Source of the DNA: Microbacterium sp. RU1D
GTDB lineage: Bacteria > Actinomycetota > Actinomycetes > Actinomycetales > Microbacteriaceae
Assembly: GCF_900156435.1 (NCBI RefSeq)
Contig: NZ_FTPQ01000001.1
Coordinates: forward strand, 1,054,001 to 1,118,000
DNA length: 64,000 nt
Reading direction: 5' to 3'
The notes below the pieces were generated by a model. It was not told the DNA's origin, ran no database searches, and saw nothing but the letters and a program-made list of their open reading frames with translations. Of the stretch, positions 27,514-36,126 are shown piece after piece. Positions within the stretch are counted from its first letter, which is position 1. The number at the start of each line of letters is the position of its first letter. The position numbers and the translations under genes were made by a program.

Positions 27514-28104
27514 ATGAGCACCGTGACTGCCGCGGAGACTGGCAAGATCCAGCCCCGCCTCAAGCAGAAGTACAACGCCGAGATCAAGAAGGCGCTGCAG
27601 GACGAGTTCGGCTACGAGAACGTCATGCAGATCCCCGGCCTGGTCAAGGTCGTCGTGAACACCGGTGTCGGCGAGGCCGCTCGCGACAGCAAGGTGATCG
27701 ATGGTGCGGTCGACGACCTCACCAAGATCACGGGTCAGAAGCCCGTCGTCACCAAGGCCCGCAAGTCCATCGCGCAGTTCAAGCTGCGCGAGGGCCAGGC
27801 CATCGGCGCGCACGTCACCCTCCGTGGCGACCGTGCGTGGGAGTTCATCGACCGCCTCGTCAACCTCGCCCTGCCCCGCATCCGCGACTTCCGCGGTCTG
27901 TCGGCCAAGCAGTTCGACGGCAACGGCAACTACACCTTCGGTCTCCAGGAGCAGTCCGTGTTCCACGAGATCGATCAGGACCGCATCGACCGCGTGCGTG
28001 GTTTCGACATCACCATCGTCACCACCGCCAAGACCGACGACGAAGGCCGCTCGCTGCTCCGCCAGCTCGGCTTCCCCTTCCAGTCGGCCGACCAGCAGGC
28101 CTGA
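27514..28104 (+). CDS. rplE: 50S ribosomal protein L5
   Basis: 196 residues with [41 protein letters not shown] and [12 protein letters not shown]5 binds 5S rRNA and forms a bridge to the 30S head. In most actinobacteria rpsN follows; here a 93-base non-coding gap with two hairpins follows and then rpsH. Confidence 0.98.
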   Translation: MSTVTAAETGKIQPRLKQKYNAEIKKALQDEFGYENVMQIPGLVKVVVNTGVGEAARDSKVIDGAVDDLTKITGQKPVVTKARKSIAQFKLREGQAIGAHVTLRGDRAWEFIDRLVNLALPRIRDFRGLSAKQFDGNGNYTFGLQEQSVFHEIDQDRIDRVRGFDITIVTTAKTDDEGRSLLRQLGFPFQSADQQA

Positions 28105-28110
28105 CGCCTC

Positions 28111-28135
28111 GGGCCCCCGGGATTTCCGGGGGCCC
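28111..28135 (+). terminator. Perfect 10-bp hairpin after rplE
   Basis: GGGCCCCCGG (28111-28120) and CCGGGGGCCC (28126-28135) enclose a GATTT loop, starting 6 bases after the rplE stop. The stem is fully paired and all G/C. It has no T-run, so it may act as a partial terminator, an attenuator or an mRNA-processing barrier inside the operon. Confidence 0.6.
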
Positions 28136-28147
28136 GTCATCGAAGGT

Positions 28148-28170
28148 CGGCTGTCGCGTAACGGCAGCCG
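28148..28170 (+). promoter_or_regulatory. Hairpin immediately upstream of the rpsH ribosome-binding site
   Basis: CGGCTGTCG (28148-28156) pairs with CGGCAGCCG (28162-28170) with one T-G pair and the 5-base loop CGTAA. It ends about 10 bases before the purine-rich GAAAGAAAGAAG run in front of rpsH. Its position next to the S8 gene makes an S8 autoregulatory site conceivable; this is inference only. Confidence 0.5.
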
Positions 28171-28197
28171 AAACCTCATGAAAGAAAGAAGCAACAC

Positions 28198-28596
28198 ATG
28201 ACGATGACAGACCCGGTCGCAGACATGCTGACCCGTCTGCGCAACGCGAACTCGGCGCACCACGACTCCGTGTCGATGCCGAGCTCGAAGCTCAAGACCA
28301 ACATCGCCGCCATCCTCAAGCAGGAGGGTTACATCGCCGACTGGAGCGTCGAAGACGCCCGCGTCGGCCAGACCCTCAACATGACGCTGAAGTACGGCCC
28401 GAACCGCGAGCGGTCGATCGCCGGCATCAAGCGCGTCTCCAAGCCCGGCCTCCGCGTGTACGCGAAGTCGACCGAGGTCCCCACGGTCCTCGGCGGGCTC
28501 GGCGTCGCCATCCTGTCCACCTCCTCCGGTCTCCTCACCGACCGTCAGGCCGAGCAGAAGGGCGTCGGCGGGGAAGTCCTCGCCTACGTGTGGTGA
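28198..28596 (+). CDS. rpsH: 30S ribosomal protein S8
   Basis: 132 residues with [16 protein letters not shown] at the N-terminus and [11 protein letters not shown] at the end, both diagnostic. S8 binds the central domain of 16S rRNA and in E. coli represses the spc operon. Two ATG codons (28198 and 28204) are possible starts. It resumes the operon after the 93-base gap. Confidence 0.98.
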   Translation: MTMTDPVADMLTRLRNANSAHHDSVSMPSSKLKTNIAAILKQEGYIADWSVEDARVGQTLNMTLKYGPNRERSIAGIKRVSKPGLRVYAKSTEVPTVLGGLGVAILSTSSGLLTDRQAEQKGVGGEVLAYVW

Positions 28597-28602
28597 TCTG
28601 AC

Positions 28603-29139
28603 ATGTCGCGTATTGGACGTCTTCCCATCGACATCCCCGCCGGAGTCACCGTCTCGGTGAACGGCCGGGAGGTCAACGTCAAGGGCCCGAAGGGCGAGCT
28701 CGCGCTCACCATCGCACAGCCCCTCGAGGTGTCGGTCGAGGAGAACCAGGTTCTCGTCACCCGCCCCGACGACGAGCGCGAGTCGCGGTCGCTCCACGGC
28801 CTGACCCGCACGCTCATCAACAACAACATCATCGGTGTCACCCAGGGCTACACCAAGGGCCTCGAGGTCGTCGGAACGGGTTACCGCGTGGCGCAGAAGG
28901 GCAGCTCCATCGAGTTCGCCCTCGGCTTCTCGCACCCCGTGCTGATCGACCCGCCCGCCGGCATCACCCTCACGGTCGAAGGCAACAACAAGGTCACCGT
29001 GAGTGGCATCGACAAGCAGGCCGTCGGCGAGGCCGCCGCCAACATCCGCAAGATCCGCAAGCCCGAGCCCTACAAGGGCAAGGGTGTGCGTTACGCGGGC
29101 GAGGTCGTGCGTCGCAAGGCCGGAAAGAGTGGTAAGTGA
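28603..29139 (+). CDS. rplF: 50S ribosomal protein L6
   Basis: 178 residues with [16 protein letters not shown] at the start and the C-terminal signature [17 protein letters not shown]6 lies at the base of the L7/L12 stalk near the sarcin-ricin loop. It follows rpsH by 6 bases, and rplR follows after 2. Confidence 0.98.
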   Translation: MSRIGRLPIDIPAGVTVSVNGREVNVKGPKGELALTIAQPLEVSVEENQVLVTRPDDERESRSLHGLTRTLINNNIIGVTQGYTKGLEVVGTGYRVAQKGSSIEFALGFSHPVLIDPPAGITLTVEGNNKVTVSGIDKQAVGEAAANIRKIRKPEPYKGKGVRYAGEVVRRKAGKSGK

Positions 29140-29141
29140 CC

Positions 29142-29501
29142 ATGGCTGTCAAGACAAAGTCTGTCGCTCGTGCTCGTCGCCACGCGCGCCTTCGCAAGAA
29201 GGTCGTCGGCACCGAGCTGCGCCCCCGTCTCGTCGTGACGCGTTCCGCGCGCCACGTGTTCGTCCAGGTCGTGGACGACAGCAAGGGCCACACGGTGGCC
29301 TCCGCCTCGACCCTCGAGACCGACCTGCGCGGTTTCGACGGTGACAAGACCGCCAAGGCCCGCAAGGTCGGCGAGCTCGTCGCCGAGCGCGCCAAGGCCG
29401 TGGGCGTCTCCGACGTCGTGTTCGACCGTGGCGGCAACCGCTACGCCGGCCGCGTCGCCGCGATCGCCGACGGAGCTCGCGAAGGAGGGCTGAACCTGTG
29501 A
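29142..29501 (+). CDS. rplR: 50S ribosomal protein L18
   Basis: 119 residues with [19 protein letters not shown], then [26 protein letters not shown]18 binds 5S rRNA with L5. ATG 29142 is preferred to GTG 29136 because the GAGTGGTAAG region is then better spaced. The stop overlaps the rpsE GTG. Confidence 0.97.
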   Translation: MAVKTKSVARARRHARLRKKVVGTELRPRLVVTRSARHVFVQVVDDSKGHTVASASTLETDLRGFDGDKTAKARKVGELVAERAKAVGVSDVVFDRGGNRYAGRVAAIADGAREGGLNL

Positions 29502-30178
29502 GTGACAACAAGGAGACCGAAGTGACCGAGCAGACTGCACCGGCTGAGGGTGCGGCTGCGGCTCAGGCCCCCGCCGAGCGCGAGCGCGAGCCCCGTCGCG
29601 GTGGTCGCGAGCGCAACACCAACCAGCGCGACCGTGGTTCGCGCGACCGCAACGAGAGCCAGTTCCTCGAGCGCGTCGTGACGATCAACCGCGTGTCGAA
29701 GGTCGTCAAGGGCGGTCGCCGCTTCAGCTTCACGGCGCTCGTCGTCGTGGGTGACGGCAACGGCGTGGTCGGTGTCGGCTACGGCAAGGCCCGCGAAGTG
29801 CCCCTCGCCATCTCGAAGGGTGTCGAAGAGGCCAAGCGCAACTTCTTCCGCGTTCCCCGCTCGGGCTCGACCATCCCGCACCCCGTCCAGGGTGAGGCCG
29901 CTGCCGGTGTGGTGCTCCTGCGCCCCGCCGCCGCCGGTACCGGTGTTATCGCCGGTGGTCCCGTCCGCGCCGTCCTCGAGTGCGCCGGCATCCACGATGT
30001 CCTCTCGAAGTCGCTCGGTTCGTCGAACACGATCAACATCGTGCACGCGACCGTCGAGGCTCTGAAGGCGCTCGAGGAGCCCCGCGCCGTGGCCGCCCGT
30101 CGTGGCCTGGAGTTCGACCAGGTCGCCCCGGCCCGCCTCGTGCGCGCCGAGGCCGCCGCTCAGAAGGTAGGTGCCTGA
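29498..30178 (+). CDS. rpsE: 30S ribosomal protein S5
   Basis: 226 residues. The S5 core starts near residue 50 ([23 protein letters not shown]) and includes [12 protein letters not shown] and [16 protein letters not shown]. The first 50 residues are a Glu/Arg-rich extension longer than in E. coli. S5 works in decoding accuracy and helicase activity at the mRNA entry. GTG 29498 overlaps the rplR stop (GTGA), which supports the long form. Confidence 0.97.
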   Translation: MSDNKETEVTEQTAPAEGAAAAQAPAEREREPRRGGRERNTNQRDRGSRDRNESQFLERVVTINRVSKVVKGGRRFSFTALVVVGDGNGVVGVGYGKAREVPLAISKGVEEAKRNFFRVPRSGSTIPHPVQGEAAAGVVLLRPAAAGTGVIAGGPVRAVLECAGIHDVLSKSLGSSNTINIVHATVEALKALEEPRAVAARRGLEFDQVAPARLVRAEAAAQKVGA

Positions 30179-30363
30179 TGGCCGAGCGTCTGAAGGTCAC
30201 GCAGATCAAGTCCAAGGTGAGCGAGAAGCAGAACCAGCGTGACACGCTGCGTTCGCTCGGTCTCAAGCGGATCGGCGACTCGGTCGTCCGTCCCGACGAC
30301 GCGCAGACGCGCGGCTACGTCAAGACCGTCGCCCACCTCGTCAAGGTTGAGGAGATCGACTAA
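30178..30363 (+). CDS. rpmD: 50S ribosomal protein L30
   Basis: 61 residues, the usual length, with [20 protein letters not shown] and [16 protein letters not shown]30 contacts 23S rRNA near 5S rRNA. It is coupled to rpsE at its start (TGATG) and to rplO at its end (TAATG). Confidence 0.97.
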   Translation: MAERLKVTQIKSKVSEKQNQRDTLRSLGLKRIGDSVVRPDDAQTRGYVKTVAHLVKVEEID

Positions 30364-30896
30364 TGGCTGCCAAGAAGGACGAGACCGCTACGGTCGACGC
30401 CCCGAAGAAGTCGACGGCCGCCAAGGCGGCCGCCAAGAAGGAAGCCCCCGCGGCGCGCCCCGGCGTGCTCAAGGTCCACCACCTGCGTCCCGTCCCGGGC
30501 GCTCACACCGCGAAGACCCGTGTCGGTCGCGGTGAGGGCTCCAAGGGTAAGACCGCCGGTCGCGGTACCAAGGGAACCAAGGCCCGTTACCAGGTCAAGG
30601 TCGGCTTCGAGGGTGGGCAGATGCCGCTGCACATGCGCACCCCGAAGCTCCGCGGCTTCAAGAACCCGTTCCGCGTCGAGTACCAGGTCGTCAACCTGGA
30701 GAAGCTCGCCGAGCTCTACCCGCAGGGTGGCGACGTGACCGTCGCCGACCTCGTGGCCAAGGGCGCCGTCCGCAAGAACGAGAAGGTCAAGGTGCTCGGC
30801 ACCGGCGACATCTCGGTCGCGCTGACCGTTTCGGTCGACAAGGTCTCCGGCTCCGCTGAGCAGAAGATCGTCGCCGCAGGCGGCTCCGTCAACTGA
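30363..30896 (+). CDS. rplO: 50S ribosomal protein L15 with an N-terminal extension
   Basis: 177 residues. The L15 core starts near residue 38 ([20 protein letters not shown]) and includes [27 protein letters not shown]. The first 35 residues are a Lys/Ala-rich leader, as seen in related actinobacteria. L15 is a late 50S assembly protein. A strong hairpin follows 12 bases after its stop. Confidence 0.97.
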   Translation: MAAKKDETATVDAPKKSTAAKAAAKKEAPAARPGVLKVHHLRPVPGAHTAKTRVGRGEGSKGKTAGRGTKGTKARYQVKVGFEGGQMPLHMRTPKLRGFKNPFRVEYQVVNLEKLAELYPQGGDVTVADLVAKGAVRKNEKVKVLGTGDISVALTVSVDKVSGSAEQKIVAAGGSVN

Positions 30897-30908
30897 CGCC
30901 CGACCCCG

Positions 30909-30942
30909 AAGGGGCCGGCGGCCTTACGGCCGTCGGCCCCTT
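30909..30942 (+). terminator. Strong 15-bp hairpin between rplO and secY
   Basis: The arms at 30909-30923 and 30928-30942 pair over 15 positions with one G-T pair and a TTAC tetraloop (outer part AAGGGGCC, inner part GGCC). It should end or reduce transcription from the spc genes, so secY probably also has its own promoter; a TAGTCT box at 30949-30954 could be its -10, but no clear -35 was seen. Confidence 0.75.
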
Positions 30943-31005
30943 CTGGGTTAGTCTGATTTGGTGTGCGCCCCGTCGCGCGCCGAGATCGTTCTGGAGGAAT
31001 CTCCC

Positions 31006-32328
31006 TTGTTCAGCGCCATCGCGCGGGTTTTCCGCACGCCCGACCTGAGGCGGAAGATCGCCTTCACGCTGGGCATCATTGCCATCTACCGGCTGGGTGC
31101 CCACGTGCCGACGCCCTTCGTGGACTTCCCCAACGTTCAGCAGTGTCTGAACCAGTCGGGCGGCACCGAAGGACTGCTCTCCCTGGTCAACCTGTTCTCG
31201 GGTGGCGCGCTCCTGCAGCTGTCGATCTTCGCTCTCGGCGTGATGCCGTACATCACGGCGACCATCATCGTGCAGCTGCTGCGCGTGGTGATCCCTCACT
31301 TCGAGACGCTGTACAAGGAGGGCCAGGCCGGTCAGGCCAAGCTCACCCAGTACACCCGCTACCTGACGATCGCGCTGGCACTGCTGCAGTCGACCACGCT
31401 CGTCACCGTGGCCCGCTCGGGCCAGCTCTTCGGCTCGGCCGGTGTGCCCGAATGCCAGCAGCTGCTCACCAACGACATCTGGTGGGCGCAGCTGCTGATG
31501 ATCATCACGATGACCGCCGGTACGGGCCTGGTCATGTGGTTCGCGGAGCTCGTCACTGAGCGCGGTGTCGGCAACGGCATGTCGATCCTCATCTTCACCT
31601 CGATCGCCGCGACCTTCCCCGGCGCGATGATCTCCATCCTCAACGCCCGCGGCGTCGAGGTCTTCCTGCTCGTGCTCGCCGTGAGCATCGTGATCGTCGC
31701 GCTCGTCGTCTTCGTCGAGCAGTCGCAGCGCCGCATCCCGGTCCAGTACGCCAAGCGCATGGTCGGACGCCGCACCTACGGCGGGACGAACACCTACATC
31801 CCCATCAAGGTCAACATGGCCGGCGTCGTGCCCGTCATCTTCGCCTCGTCGCTGCTGTACATCCCCGCGCTCATCGCGCAGTTCAACCAGCCGCAGGCGG
31901 GCCAGGAGCCGGCCCCGTGGGTGACGTGGATCTCGCAGTACCTCACGCGCGGCGACCACCCGCTGTACATGCTGATCTACTTCCTGCTGATCATCGGATT
32001 CGCGTACTTCTACGTCGCGATCACGTTCAACCCGGTCGATGTCGCCGACAACATGAAGAAGTACGGCGGTTTCATCCCCGGCATCCGCGCGGGCCGCCCC
32101 ACGGCGGAATACCTGGACTACGTCCTGACCCGCATCACCCTGCCGGGCTCGATCTACCTCGGCCTCATCGCGCTGCTGCCTCTCGTGGCCCTCGCGACGG
32201 TCGGTGCCAACCAGAACTTCCCGTTCGGCGGGGCCTCGATCCTCATCATCGTGGGTGTAGGCCTCGAGACCGTGAAGCAGATCGACGCGCAACTCCAGCA
32301 GCGTCACTACGAAGGGCTGCTGCGATGA
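31006..32328 (+). CDS. secY: Protein translocase subunit SecY
   Basis: 440 residues with ten membrane helices, beginning FSAIARVFRTPDLRRKIAFTL. It forms the channel of the SecYEG translocase. TTG 31006 is chosen because a perfect GGAGGA (30993-30998) lies 7 bases upstream and the protein then starts at the conserved N-terminus; a TTG at 30958 would add 16 poorly conserved residues. The stop overlaps the adk start as ATGA. Confidence 0.95.
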   Translation: MFSAIARVFRTPDLRRKIAFTLGIIAIYRLGAHVPTPFVDFPNVQQCLNQSGGTEGLLSLVNLFSGGALLQLSIFALGVMPYITATIIVQLLRVVIPHFETLYKEGQAGQAKLTQYTRYLTIALALLQSTTLVTVARSGQLFGSAGVPECQQLLTNDIWWAQLLMIITMTAGTGLVMWFAELVTERGVGNGMSILIFTSIAATFPGAMISILNARGVEVFLLVLAVSIVIVALVVFVEQSQRRIPVQYAKRMVGRRTYGGTNTYIPIKVNMAGVVPVIFASSLLYIPALIAQFNQPQAGQEPAPWVTWISQYLTRGDHPLYMLIYFLLIIGFAYFYVAITFNPVDVADNMKKYGGFIPGIRAGRPTAEYLDYVLTRITLPGSIYLGLIALLPLVALATVGANQNFPFGGASILIIVGVGLETVKQIDAQLQQRHYEGLLR

Positions 32329-32912
32329 CCGCGCGTCTTCTGATCGTCGGACCCCAGGGATCCGGAAAGGGAACGCAGGGCGTCCGTATCGGCGAAGCCC
32401 TCGGCATCCCCGTCGTGTCGACGGGCGACGTGTTCCGCGCGAACGTGAAGGACGGCACCGAGCTCGGGCTGCAGGTGAAGTCGATCATCGATGGGGGCGA
32501 CCTCGTGCCCGACGAGCTCACGAGCGCCGTCGTCCGTGACCGTCTGGCCCAACCGGATGCCGCTGAGGGCTTCCTCCTCGACGGGTATCCGCGGAACCTG
32601 GCCCAGGTCATGCACCTCGACGAGTTCCTCGAGGGTCGCGACGAGGCCCTCGACGCCGTCATCGCGCTCGTCGTGCCCCGCGAGGAGTCGCTGTCGCGCC
32701 TGACCGCGCGGGCCGCCGAGCAGGGGCGCGCCGACGACACGGAGGAAGCCATCGCCACGCGCCTGGGCATCTACGAGCGCGAGACCGCGCCGATCCTCGA
32801 CGTCTACGGCACGCGCGGCATCGTCGACGAGATCGACGGCGTCGGCAGCCTCGACGAGGTCACGACGCGCATCTTCGCGGCGCTCGAGGCACGCGGTATC
32901 TCGGCACGCTGA
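32325..32912 (+). CDS. adk: Adenylate kinase
   Basis: 195 residues: P-loop LIVGPQGSGKGTQG near the N-terminus, VVSTGDVFR for AMP binding, and FLLDGYPRNLAQ. It balances AMP, ADP and ATP. The LID region is short (TARAAEQGRADDTEEAIATRL) and has no cysteines, so it is the short, zinc-free form common in actinobacteria. The start overlaps secY; map follows after one base. Confidence 0.97.
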   Translation: MTARLLIVGPQGSGKGTQGVRIGEALGIPVVSTGDVFRANVKDGTELGLQVKSIIDGGDLVPDELTSAVVRDRLAQPDAAEGFLLDGYPRNLAQVMHLDEFLEGRDEALDAVIALVVPREESLSRLTARAAEQGRADDTEEAIATRLGIYERETAPILDVYGTRGIVDEIDGVGSLDEVTTRIFAALEARGISAR

Positions 32913-32913
32913 C

Positions 32914-33753
32914 GTGGGACTTCGTTCTTCCATCTACAAAAAGCCGGCGCAGCTGCGCTCGATGATCGAGCCGGGACTCATCACGGCCGATGCGCTGGAC
33001 GCCGTGCGCCGGCTCATCGAACCGGGCGTGACGACGCTGCAGCTCGACGCGGAGGCCGCTCGCCTGATCGGCGCGCGCGGCGCGAAGTCGAACTTTCAGA
33101 TGGTGCGCGGGTACCGGCACACCATCTGCGCCTCGGTGAACGAGCAGGTGGTGCACGGCATCCCGAACGATCGGCCGCTGCGCGCCGGCGACATCCTCTC
33201 GATCGACGCCGGGGCCGAGTTCCAGGGCTGGAACGGCGACTCGGCCTTCACGGTGATCGTGCCGGGCGATGCACCCGAGGAGATCGTGGCGCCGCGTCGC
33301 CGCCTGTCCGAGGTGACGGAAGGATCGCTCTGGGCGGGGATCGCCTCCCTGAGCCGGGCCAGCCACCTCGGTGAGGTCGGCGCCGCCATCCAGGCGTACA
33401 TCGAAGAGCATTCCCCCGAGGGCGGGTACGGCATCCTGCGCGACTACGTGGGTCACGGCATCGGCCGCAAGATGCACGAGTCGCCCAGCATCTTCAACTA
33501 CGCCGTCGCCGACCGCGGGCCCGAGGTGCGTCCGGGGCTCGCGGTGGCGATCGAGCCCATGGTCGTCATCGGCGACCAGGAGACCGTCGTCGAAGACGAC
33601 GGGTGGACCGTCTCGACCGCCGACGGCACCGACGGCTCCCACTGGGAACATAGCGTCGCCGTGCATGATGGGGGCATCTGGGTCCTCACCGCTCACGACG
33701 GCGGTGCCGAGAAACTGGCGCCGTTCGGTGTGGTGCCGAAGGAGATCGACTGA
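32914..33753 (+). CDS. map: Type I methionine aminopeptidase
   Basis: 279 residues. Metal ligands are visible in LSIDAGAEFQGWNGDSAFT (two Asp), GHGIGRKMHESP (His), AIEPMVV (Glu) and the final WEHSVAVHD (Glu). It removes the initiator methionine from nascent proteins. GTG 32914 places GLRSSIYKKPAQLRSM at the N-terminus, as in related actinobacterial enzymes. The stop shares one base with the next start. Confidence 0.96.
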   Translation: MGLRSSIYKKPAQLRSMIEPGLITADALDAVRRLIEPGVTTLQLDAEAARLIGARGAKSNFQMVRGYRHTICASVNEQVVHGIPNDRPLRAGDILSIDAGAEFQGWNGDSAFTVIVPGDAPEEIVAPRRRLSEVTEGSLWAGIASLSRASHLGEVGAAIQAYIEEHSPEGGYGILRDYVGHGIGRKMHESPSIFNYAVADRGPEVRPGLAVAIEPMVVIGDQETVVEDDGWTVSTADGTDGSHWEHSVAVHDGGIWVLTAHDGGAEKLAPFGVVPKEID

Positions 33754-34457
33754 TGATGATGGCCGCAGCTCGCACGTCCAGGAACTGGTTCGCGATCGGC
33801 ATCACGGCGGCCGTCGTGGTCATCGTGCTGGTTGTGGGCGGCGTGGTCTGGTTCGCCAACAGTCAGTCCACTTCTCCCGGGACCCTTCCCGAGTCGTCGG
33901 CCGTGAACACGGACACCGGAGCGATCGCCGTCGGCACCGGACCGGAGACGGTCGACACGTACGTCGACTTCATGTGCCCGATCTGCAACCAGTTCGAGCA
34001 GAGCTACGGCCCGACCCTCGACCAGCTTGTCGCCGACAACGAGATCACCCTCAACATCCACCCGATCTCAATCCTCGACCGCGCGTCGCAGGGGACGCAG
34101 TACTCGACTAGGTCGGCGAATGCCGCCTACTGCGTCGCCGTCGATGACGCCTCCAACATCCCGGCGTTCGTGAAGGCGATGTACGCGCAGCAGCCCACGG
34201 AGAACACCTCGGGTCTCGACAACGCCACGCTGGCCGCGATCGCGACATCGGCAGGGGCCTCGGATGCCGTGACCTCGTGCATCGACGACGGGACGTACTC
34301 GAAGTTCGTCACGGCGATGACGCAGAAGACGCCGGTCCAGCCCGGTCAGTCGGGCATTGCGACGCCGACGATCGCGGTGAACGAAACGGTCCTGAACAAC
34401 CAGACCGACCTGTCCGGTGACCCGCAGAAGGACATCGTCGCCCGGCTGAACGGCTGA
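33753..34457 (+). CDS. DsbA-family thioredoxin-like membrane protein
   Basis: 234 residues with an N-terminal membrane helix (about 16-36) and an extracytoplasmic thioredoxin fold. The active site is FMCPICNQFEQSY (CPIC), and a conserved cis-proline region is seen as GIATPTIAVN. It probably makes or isomerises disulfides in exported proteins. Three in-frame ATG codons (33753, 33756, 33759) are possible starts. It is coupled to map, an unusual insert between map and infA. Confidence 0.88.
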   Translation: MMMAAARTSRNWFAIGITAAVVVIVLVVGGVVWFANSQSTSPGTLPESSAVNTDTGAIAVGTGPETVDTYVDFMCPICNQFEQSYGPTLDQLVADNEITLNIHPISILDRASQGTQYSTRSANAAYCVAVDDASNIPAFVKAMYAQQPTENTSGLDNATLAAIATSAGASDAVTSCIDDGTYSKFVTAMTQKTPVQPGQSGIATPTIAVNETVLNNQTDLSGDPQKDIVARLNG

Positions 34458-34473
34458 CGCGGCGCCCCGCGAG

Positions 34474-34502
34474 TTGCCGGGGCGGGTATTACCACGTATG
34501 CT
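34474..34502 (+). promoter_or_regulatory. Probable infA promoter
   Basis: TTGCCG (34474-34479) and TATGCT (34497-34502) are separated by 17 bases, each matching 4 of 6 consensus positions. It follows a weak CGCCCC/GGGGCG hairpin (34463-34484) after the DsbA-like gene. It would drive infA, rpmJ, rpsM and rpsK. Confidence 0.6.
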
Positions 34503-34560
34503 TGATCTTTGGTGCGTTGCGCCTTCATTGGCGTGTCGAAGCACCGAATCCCCATCCACC

Positions 34561-34578
34561 GCAGACCGGCCGGTCTGC
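34561..34578 (+). promoter_or_regulatory. Perfect 18-bp palindrome in the infA leader
   Basis: GCAGACCGGCCGGTCTGC is fully self-complementary and lies 20 bases before the infA ATG, downstream of the probable promoter. It could be a protein-binding operator or an RNA stem. No known factor was matched to it. Confidence 0.5.
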
Positions 34579-34598
34579 AACTGAGCGTGAGCGAGTTT

Positions 34599-34820
34599 AT
34601 GGCGAAGAAAGACGGTGTCATCGAGATCGAGGGCACGGTGTCCGAGGCACTGCCCAACGCGATGTTCCGTGTCGAACTGACGAACGGTCACAAGGTGCTC
34701 GCCACCATCTCGGGCAAGATGCGACAGAACTACATCCGCATCATCCCCGAGGACCGCGTCGTCGTCGAGCTGAGCCCGTACGACCTCACCCGCGGTCGTA
34801 TCGTCTACCGCTACCGCTGA
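34599..34820 (+). CDS. infA: Translation initiation factor IF-1
   Basis: 73 residues, the standard length: [20 protein letters not shown], then [23 protein letters not shown]-1 blocks the A site during initiation. ATG 34599 lies after GAGCGAG. The frame is open further upstream, but that part has no IF-1 features and covers the palindrome. rpmJ follows after 60 bases. Confidence 0.98.
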   Translation: MAKKDGVIEIEGTVSEALPNAMFRVELTNGHKVLATISGKMRQNYIRIIPEDRVVVELSPYDLTRGRIVYRYR

Positions 34821-34880
34821 GTCCGGCCGAGAAGTAACGAGCCGCACCCGCGGATTCGAAGACAGCGAAACAGGAACATC

Positions 34881-34997
34881 ATGAAGGTCAACCCCTCCGT
34901 CAAGCCCATCTGCGACCACTGCAAGGTGATCCGTCGCCACGGGCGCGTGATGGTGATCTGCAAGAGCAACCCGCGCCACAAGCAGCGCCAGGGCTGA
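34881..34997 (+). CDS. rpmJ: 50S ribosomal protein L36
   Basis: 38 residues, normal for L36. The zinc ligands Cys11, Cys14, Cys27 and His32 are all present ([16 protein letters not shown]), so this is the zinc-binding form. L36 lies in the 50S near helix 89-91 of 23S rRNA. CAGGAAC upstream is a fair ribosome-binding site. Its stop overlaps a small GAGCTC hairpin. Confidence 0.97.
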   Translation: MKVNPSVKPICDHCKVIRRHGRVMVICKSNPRHKQRQG

Positions 34998-35039
34998 GCT
35001 CCTTCCGAGCTCTCGACTCTCTCCAACTGAATACACACC

Positions 35040-35112
35040 GGCAGGATCAGATCCCGTCCGCGCGAGCGGGCGGGGGACACCTCGGGGCGGAGGCCCGAGC
35101 ACCGATCCTGCT
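35040..35112 (+). ncRNA. Candidate structured RNA leader (three-way junction) upstream of rpsM
   Basis: GCAGGATC (35041-35048) pairs perfectly with GATCCTGC (35104-35111), closing two inner hairpins: CCCGTCCGC/GCGGGCGGG (35053-35074, GCGA tetraloop, one T-G pair) and CTCGGG/CCCGAG (35081-35099). Together they form a compact three-way junction in the 147-base gap between rpmJ and rpsM, 30 bases before the rpsM start. A ribosomal-protein autoregulatory leader is the obvious suggestion. I cannot assign it to a named RNA family. Confidence 0.55.
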
Positions 35113-35144
35113 CCACACCTCCACGACACTCTGAGGAGAGCCGC

Positions 35145-35519
35145 ATGGCACGTCTCGCCGGCGTCGACATCCCGCGCGACAAGCGCGTGGTGATCGCACT
35201 TACTTACATCTACGGCGTGGGTCGCACCCGCTCCGTCGAGATCCTGAACGCCACTGGCATCAGCCAGGAGATCCGCGTCAAGGACCTCACCGACGACCAG
35301 CTGGTCGCGCTCCGCGACCACATCGAAGGCACCTACAAGGTGGAGGGTGACCTCCGTCGCGAGGTCGCCGCCGACATCCGCCGCAAGGTCGAGATCGGTT
35401 CCTACGAGGGCCTGCGCCACCGCCGCGGCCTCCCGGTGCGCGGTCAGCGCACGAAGACGAACGCGCGTACCCGCAAGGGCCCCAAGCGCACCGTCGCCGG
35501 CAAGAAGAAGGCGCGCTAA
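35145..35519 (+). CDS. rpsM: 30S ribosomal protein S13
   Basis: 124 residues starting [25 protein letters not shown], with the C-terminal [18 protein letters not shown] signature. S13 sits in the 30S head and contacts the P-site tRNA and 50S. GAGGAG lies about 8 bases before the ATG. rpsK follows after 36 bases. Confidence 0.98.
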   Translation: MARLAGVDIPRDKRVVIALTYIYGVGRTRSVEILNATGISQEIRVKDLTDDQLVALRDHIEGTYKVEGDLRREVAADIRRKVEIGSYEGLRHRRGLPVRGQRTKTNARTRKGPKRTVAGKKKAR

Positions 35520-35555
35520 GCCGCGGGCTGAGCGTCAGGATTCAGGAGAACGCAC

Positions 35556-35954
35556 ATGGCACAGGCCAAGTCCGCCGCGCGCAAGCCGCGCCGCAAAGAG
35601 AAGAAGAACATCGCCGTGGGTCAGGCCCACATCAAGTCGACGTTCAACAACACCATCGTTTCGATCACCGACCCCTCGGGTGCCGTCATCAGCTGGGCTT
35701 CGTCCGGCGGTGTCGGGTTCAAGGGCTCGCGCAAGTCGACGCCGTACGCCGCCGGCATGGCGGCGGAGTCGGCCGCTCGCCAGGCTCAGGAGCACGGCGT
35801 CAAGAAGGTCGACGTCTTCGTGAAGGGTCCGGGTTCGGGTCGTGAGACCGCGATCCGCTCGCTCACCGCTGCGGGTCTCGAGGTCGGCTCGATCCAGGAC
35901 GTGACGCCGCAGGCTCACAACGGCTGCCGTCCGCCCAAGCGTCGCCGCGTCTGA
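35556..35954 (+). CDS. rpsK: 30S ribosomal protein S11
   Basis: 132 residues. [19 protein letters not shown] and the C-terminal [18 protein letters not shown] are diagnostic. S11 lies in the 30S platform near the Shine-Dalgarno helix. In many bacteria rpsD follows, but here a strong terminator and then rpoA follow. Confidence 0.98.
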   Translation: MAQAKSAARKPRRKEKKNIAVGQAHIKSTFNNTIVSITDPSGAVISWASSGGVGFKGSRKSTPYAAGMAAESAARQAQEHGVKKVDVFVKGPGSGRETAIRSLTAAGLEVGSIQDVTPQAHNGCRPPKRRRV

Positions 35955-35960
35955 CGCGTT

Positions 35961-35995
35961 CGTTCCCGGGGAGTGCTCGTCGCTCCCCGGGAACG
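35961..35995 (+). terminator. Strong 13-bp hairpin terminator after rpsK
   Basis: CGTTCCCGGGGAG (35961-35973) pairs perfectly with CTCCCCGGGAACG (35983-35995) around a 9-base loop, 6 bases after the rpsK stop. It separates the infA-rpsK unit from rpoA. Confidence 0.8.
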
Positions 35996-36101
35996 CCGCG
36001 CTCACGCGCGATTCAGACTTCCGGATGCCGGGGCCCTTCCCGGGTCGCCGTCGAAGAGTCCCGTGGCATCCCGCGAGTACAACTCAACACCTCACCCCAT
36101 T

Positions 36102-36126
36102 ACACGTGTCATATAGCGGGCACGTG
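36102..36126 (+). promoter_or_regulatory. rpoA promoter region with twin CACGTG boxes
   Basis: A TATAGC box (36112-36117) that could be a -10 lies between two CACGTG palindromes (36103-36108 and 36121-36126), the first extended to ACACGTGT. The boxes are 18 bases apart, nearly two helical turns. They may bind a regulator of rpoA transcription. No consensus -35 is visible. Confidence 0.45.

Noticed and set aside
27481..28935. 484-codon antisense frame over rplE, rpsH and rplF
   Set aside because: The opposite strand encodes three clear ribosomal proteins. The antisense product has only Asp/Val/Leu-rich filler without motifs.
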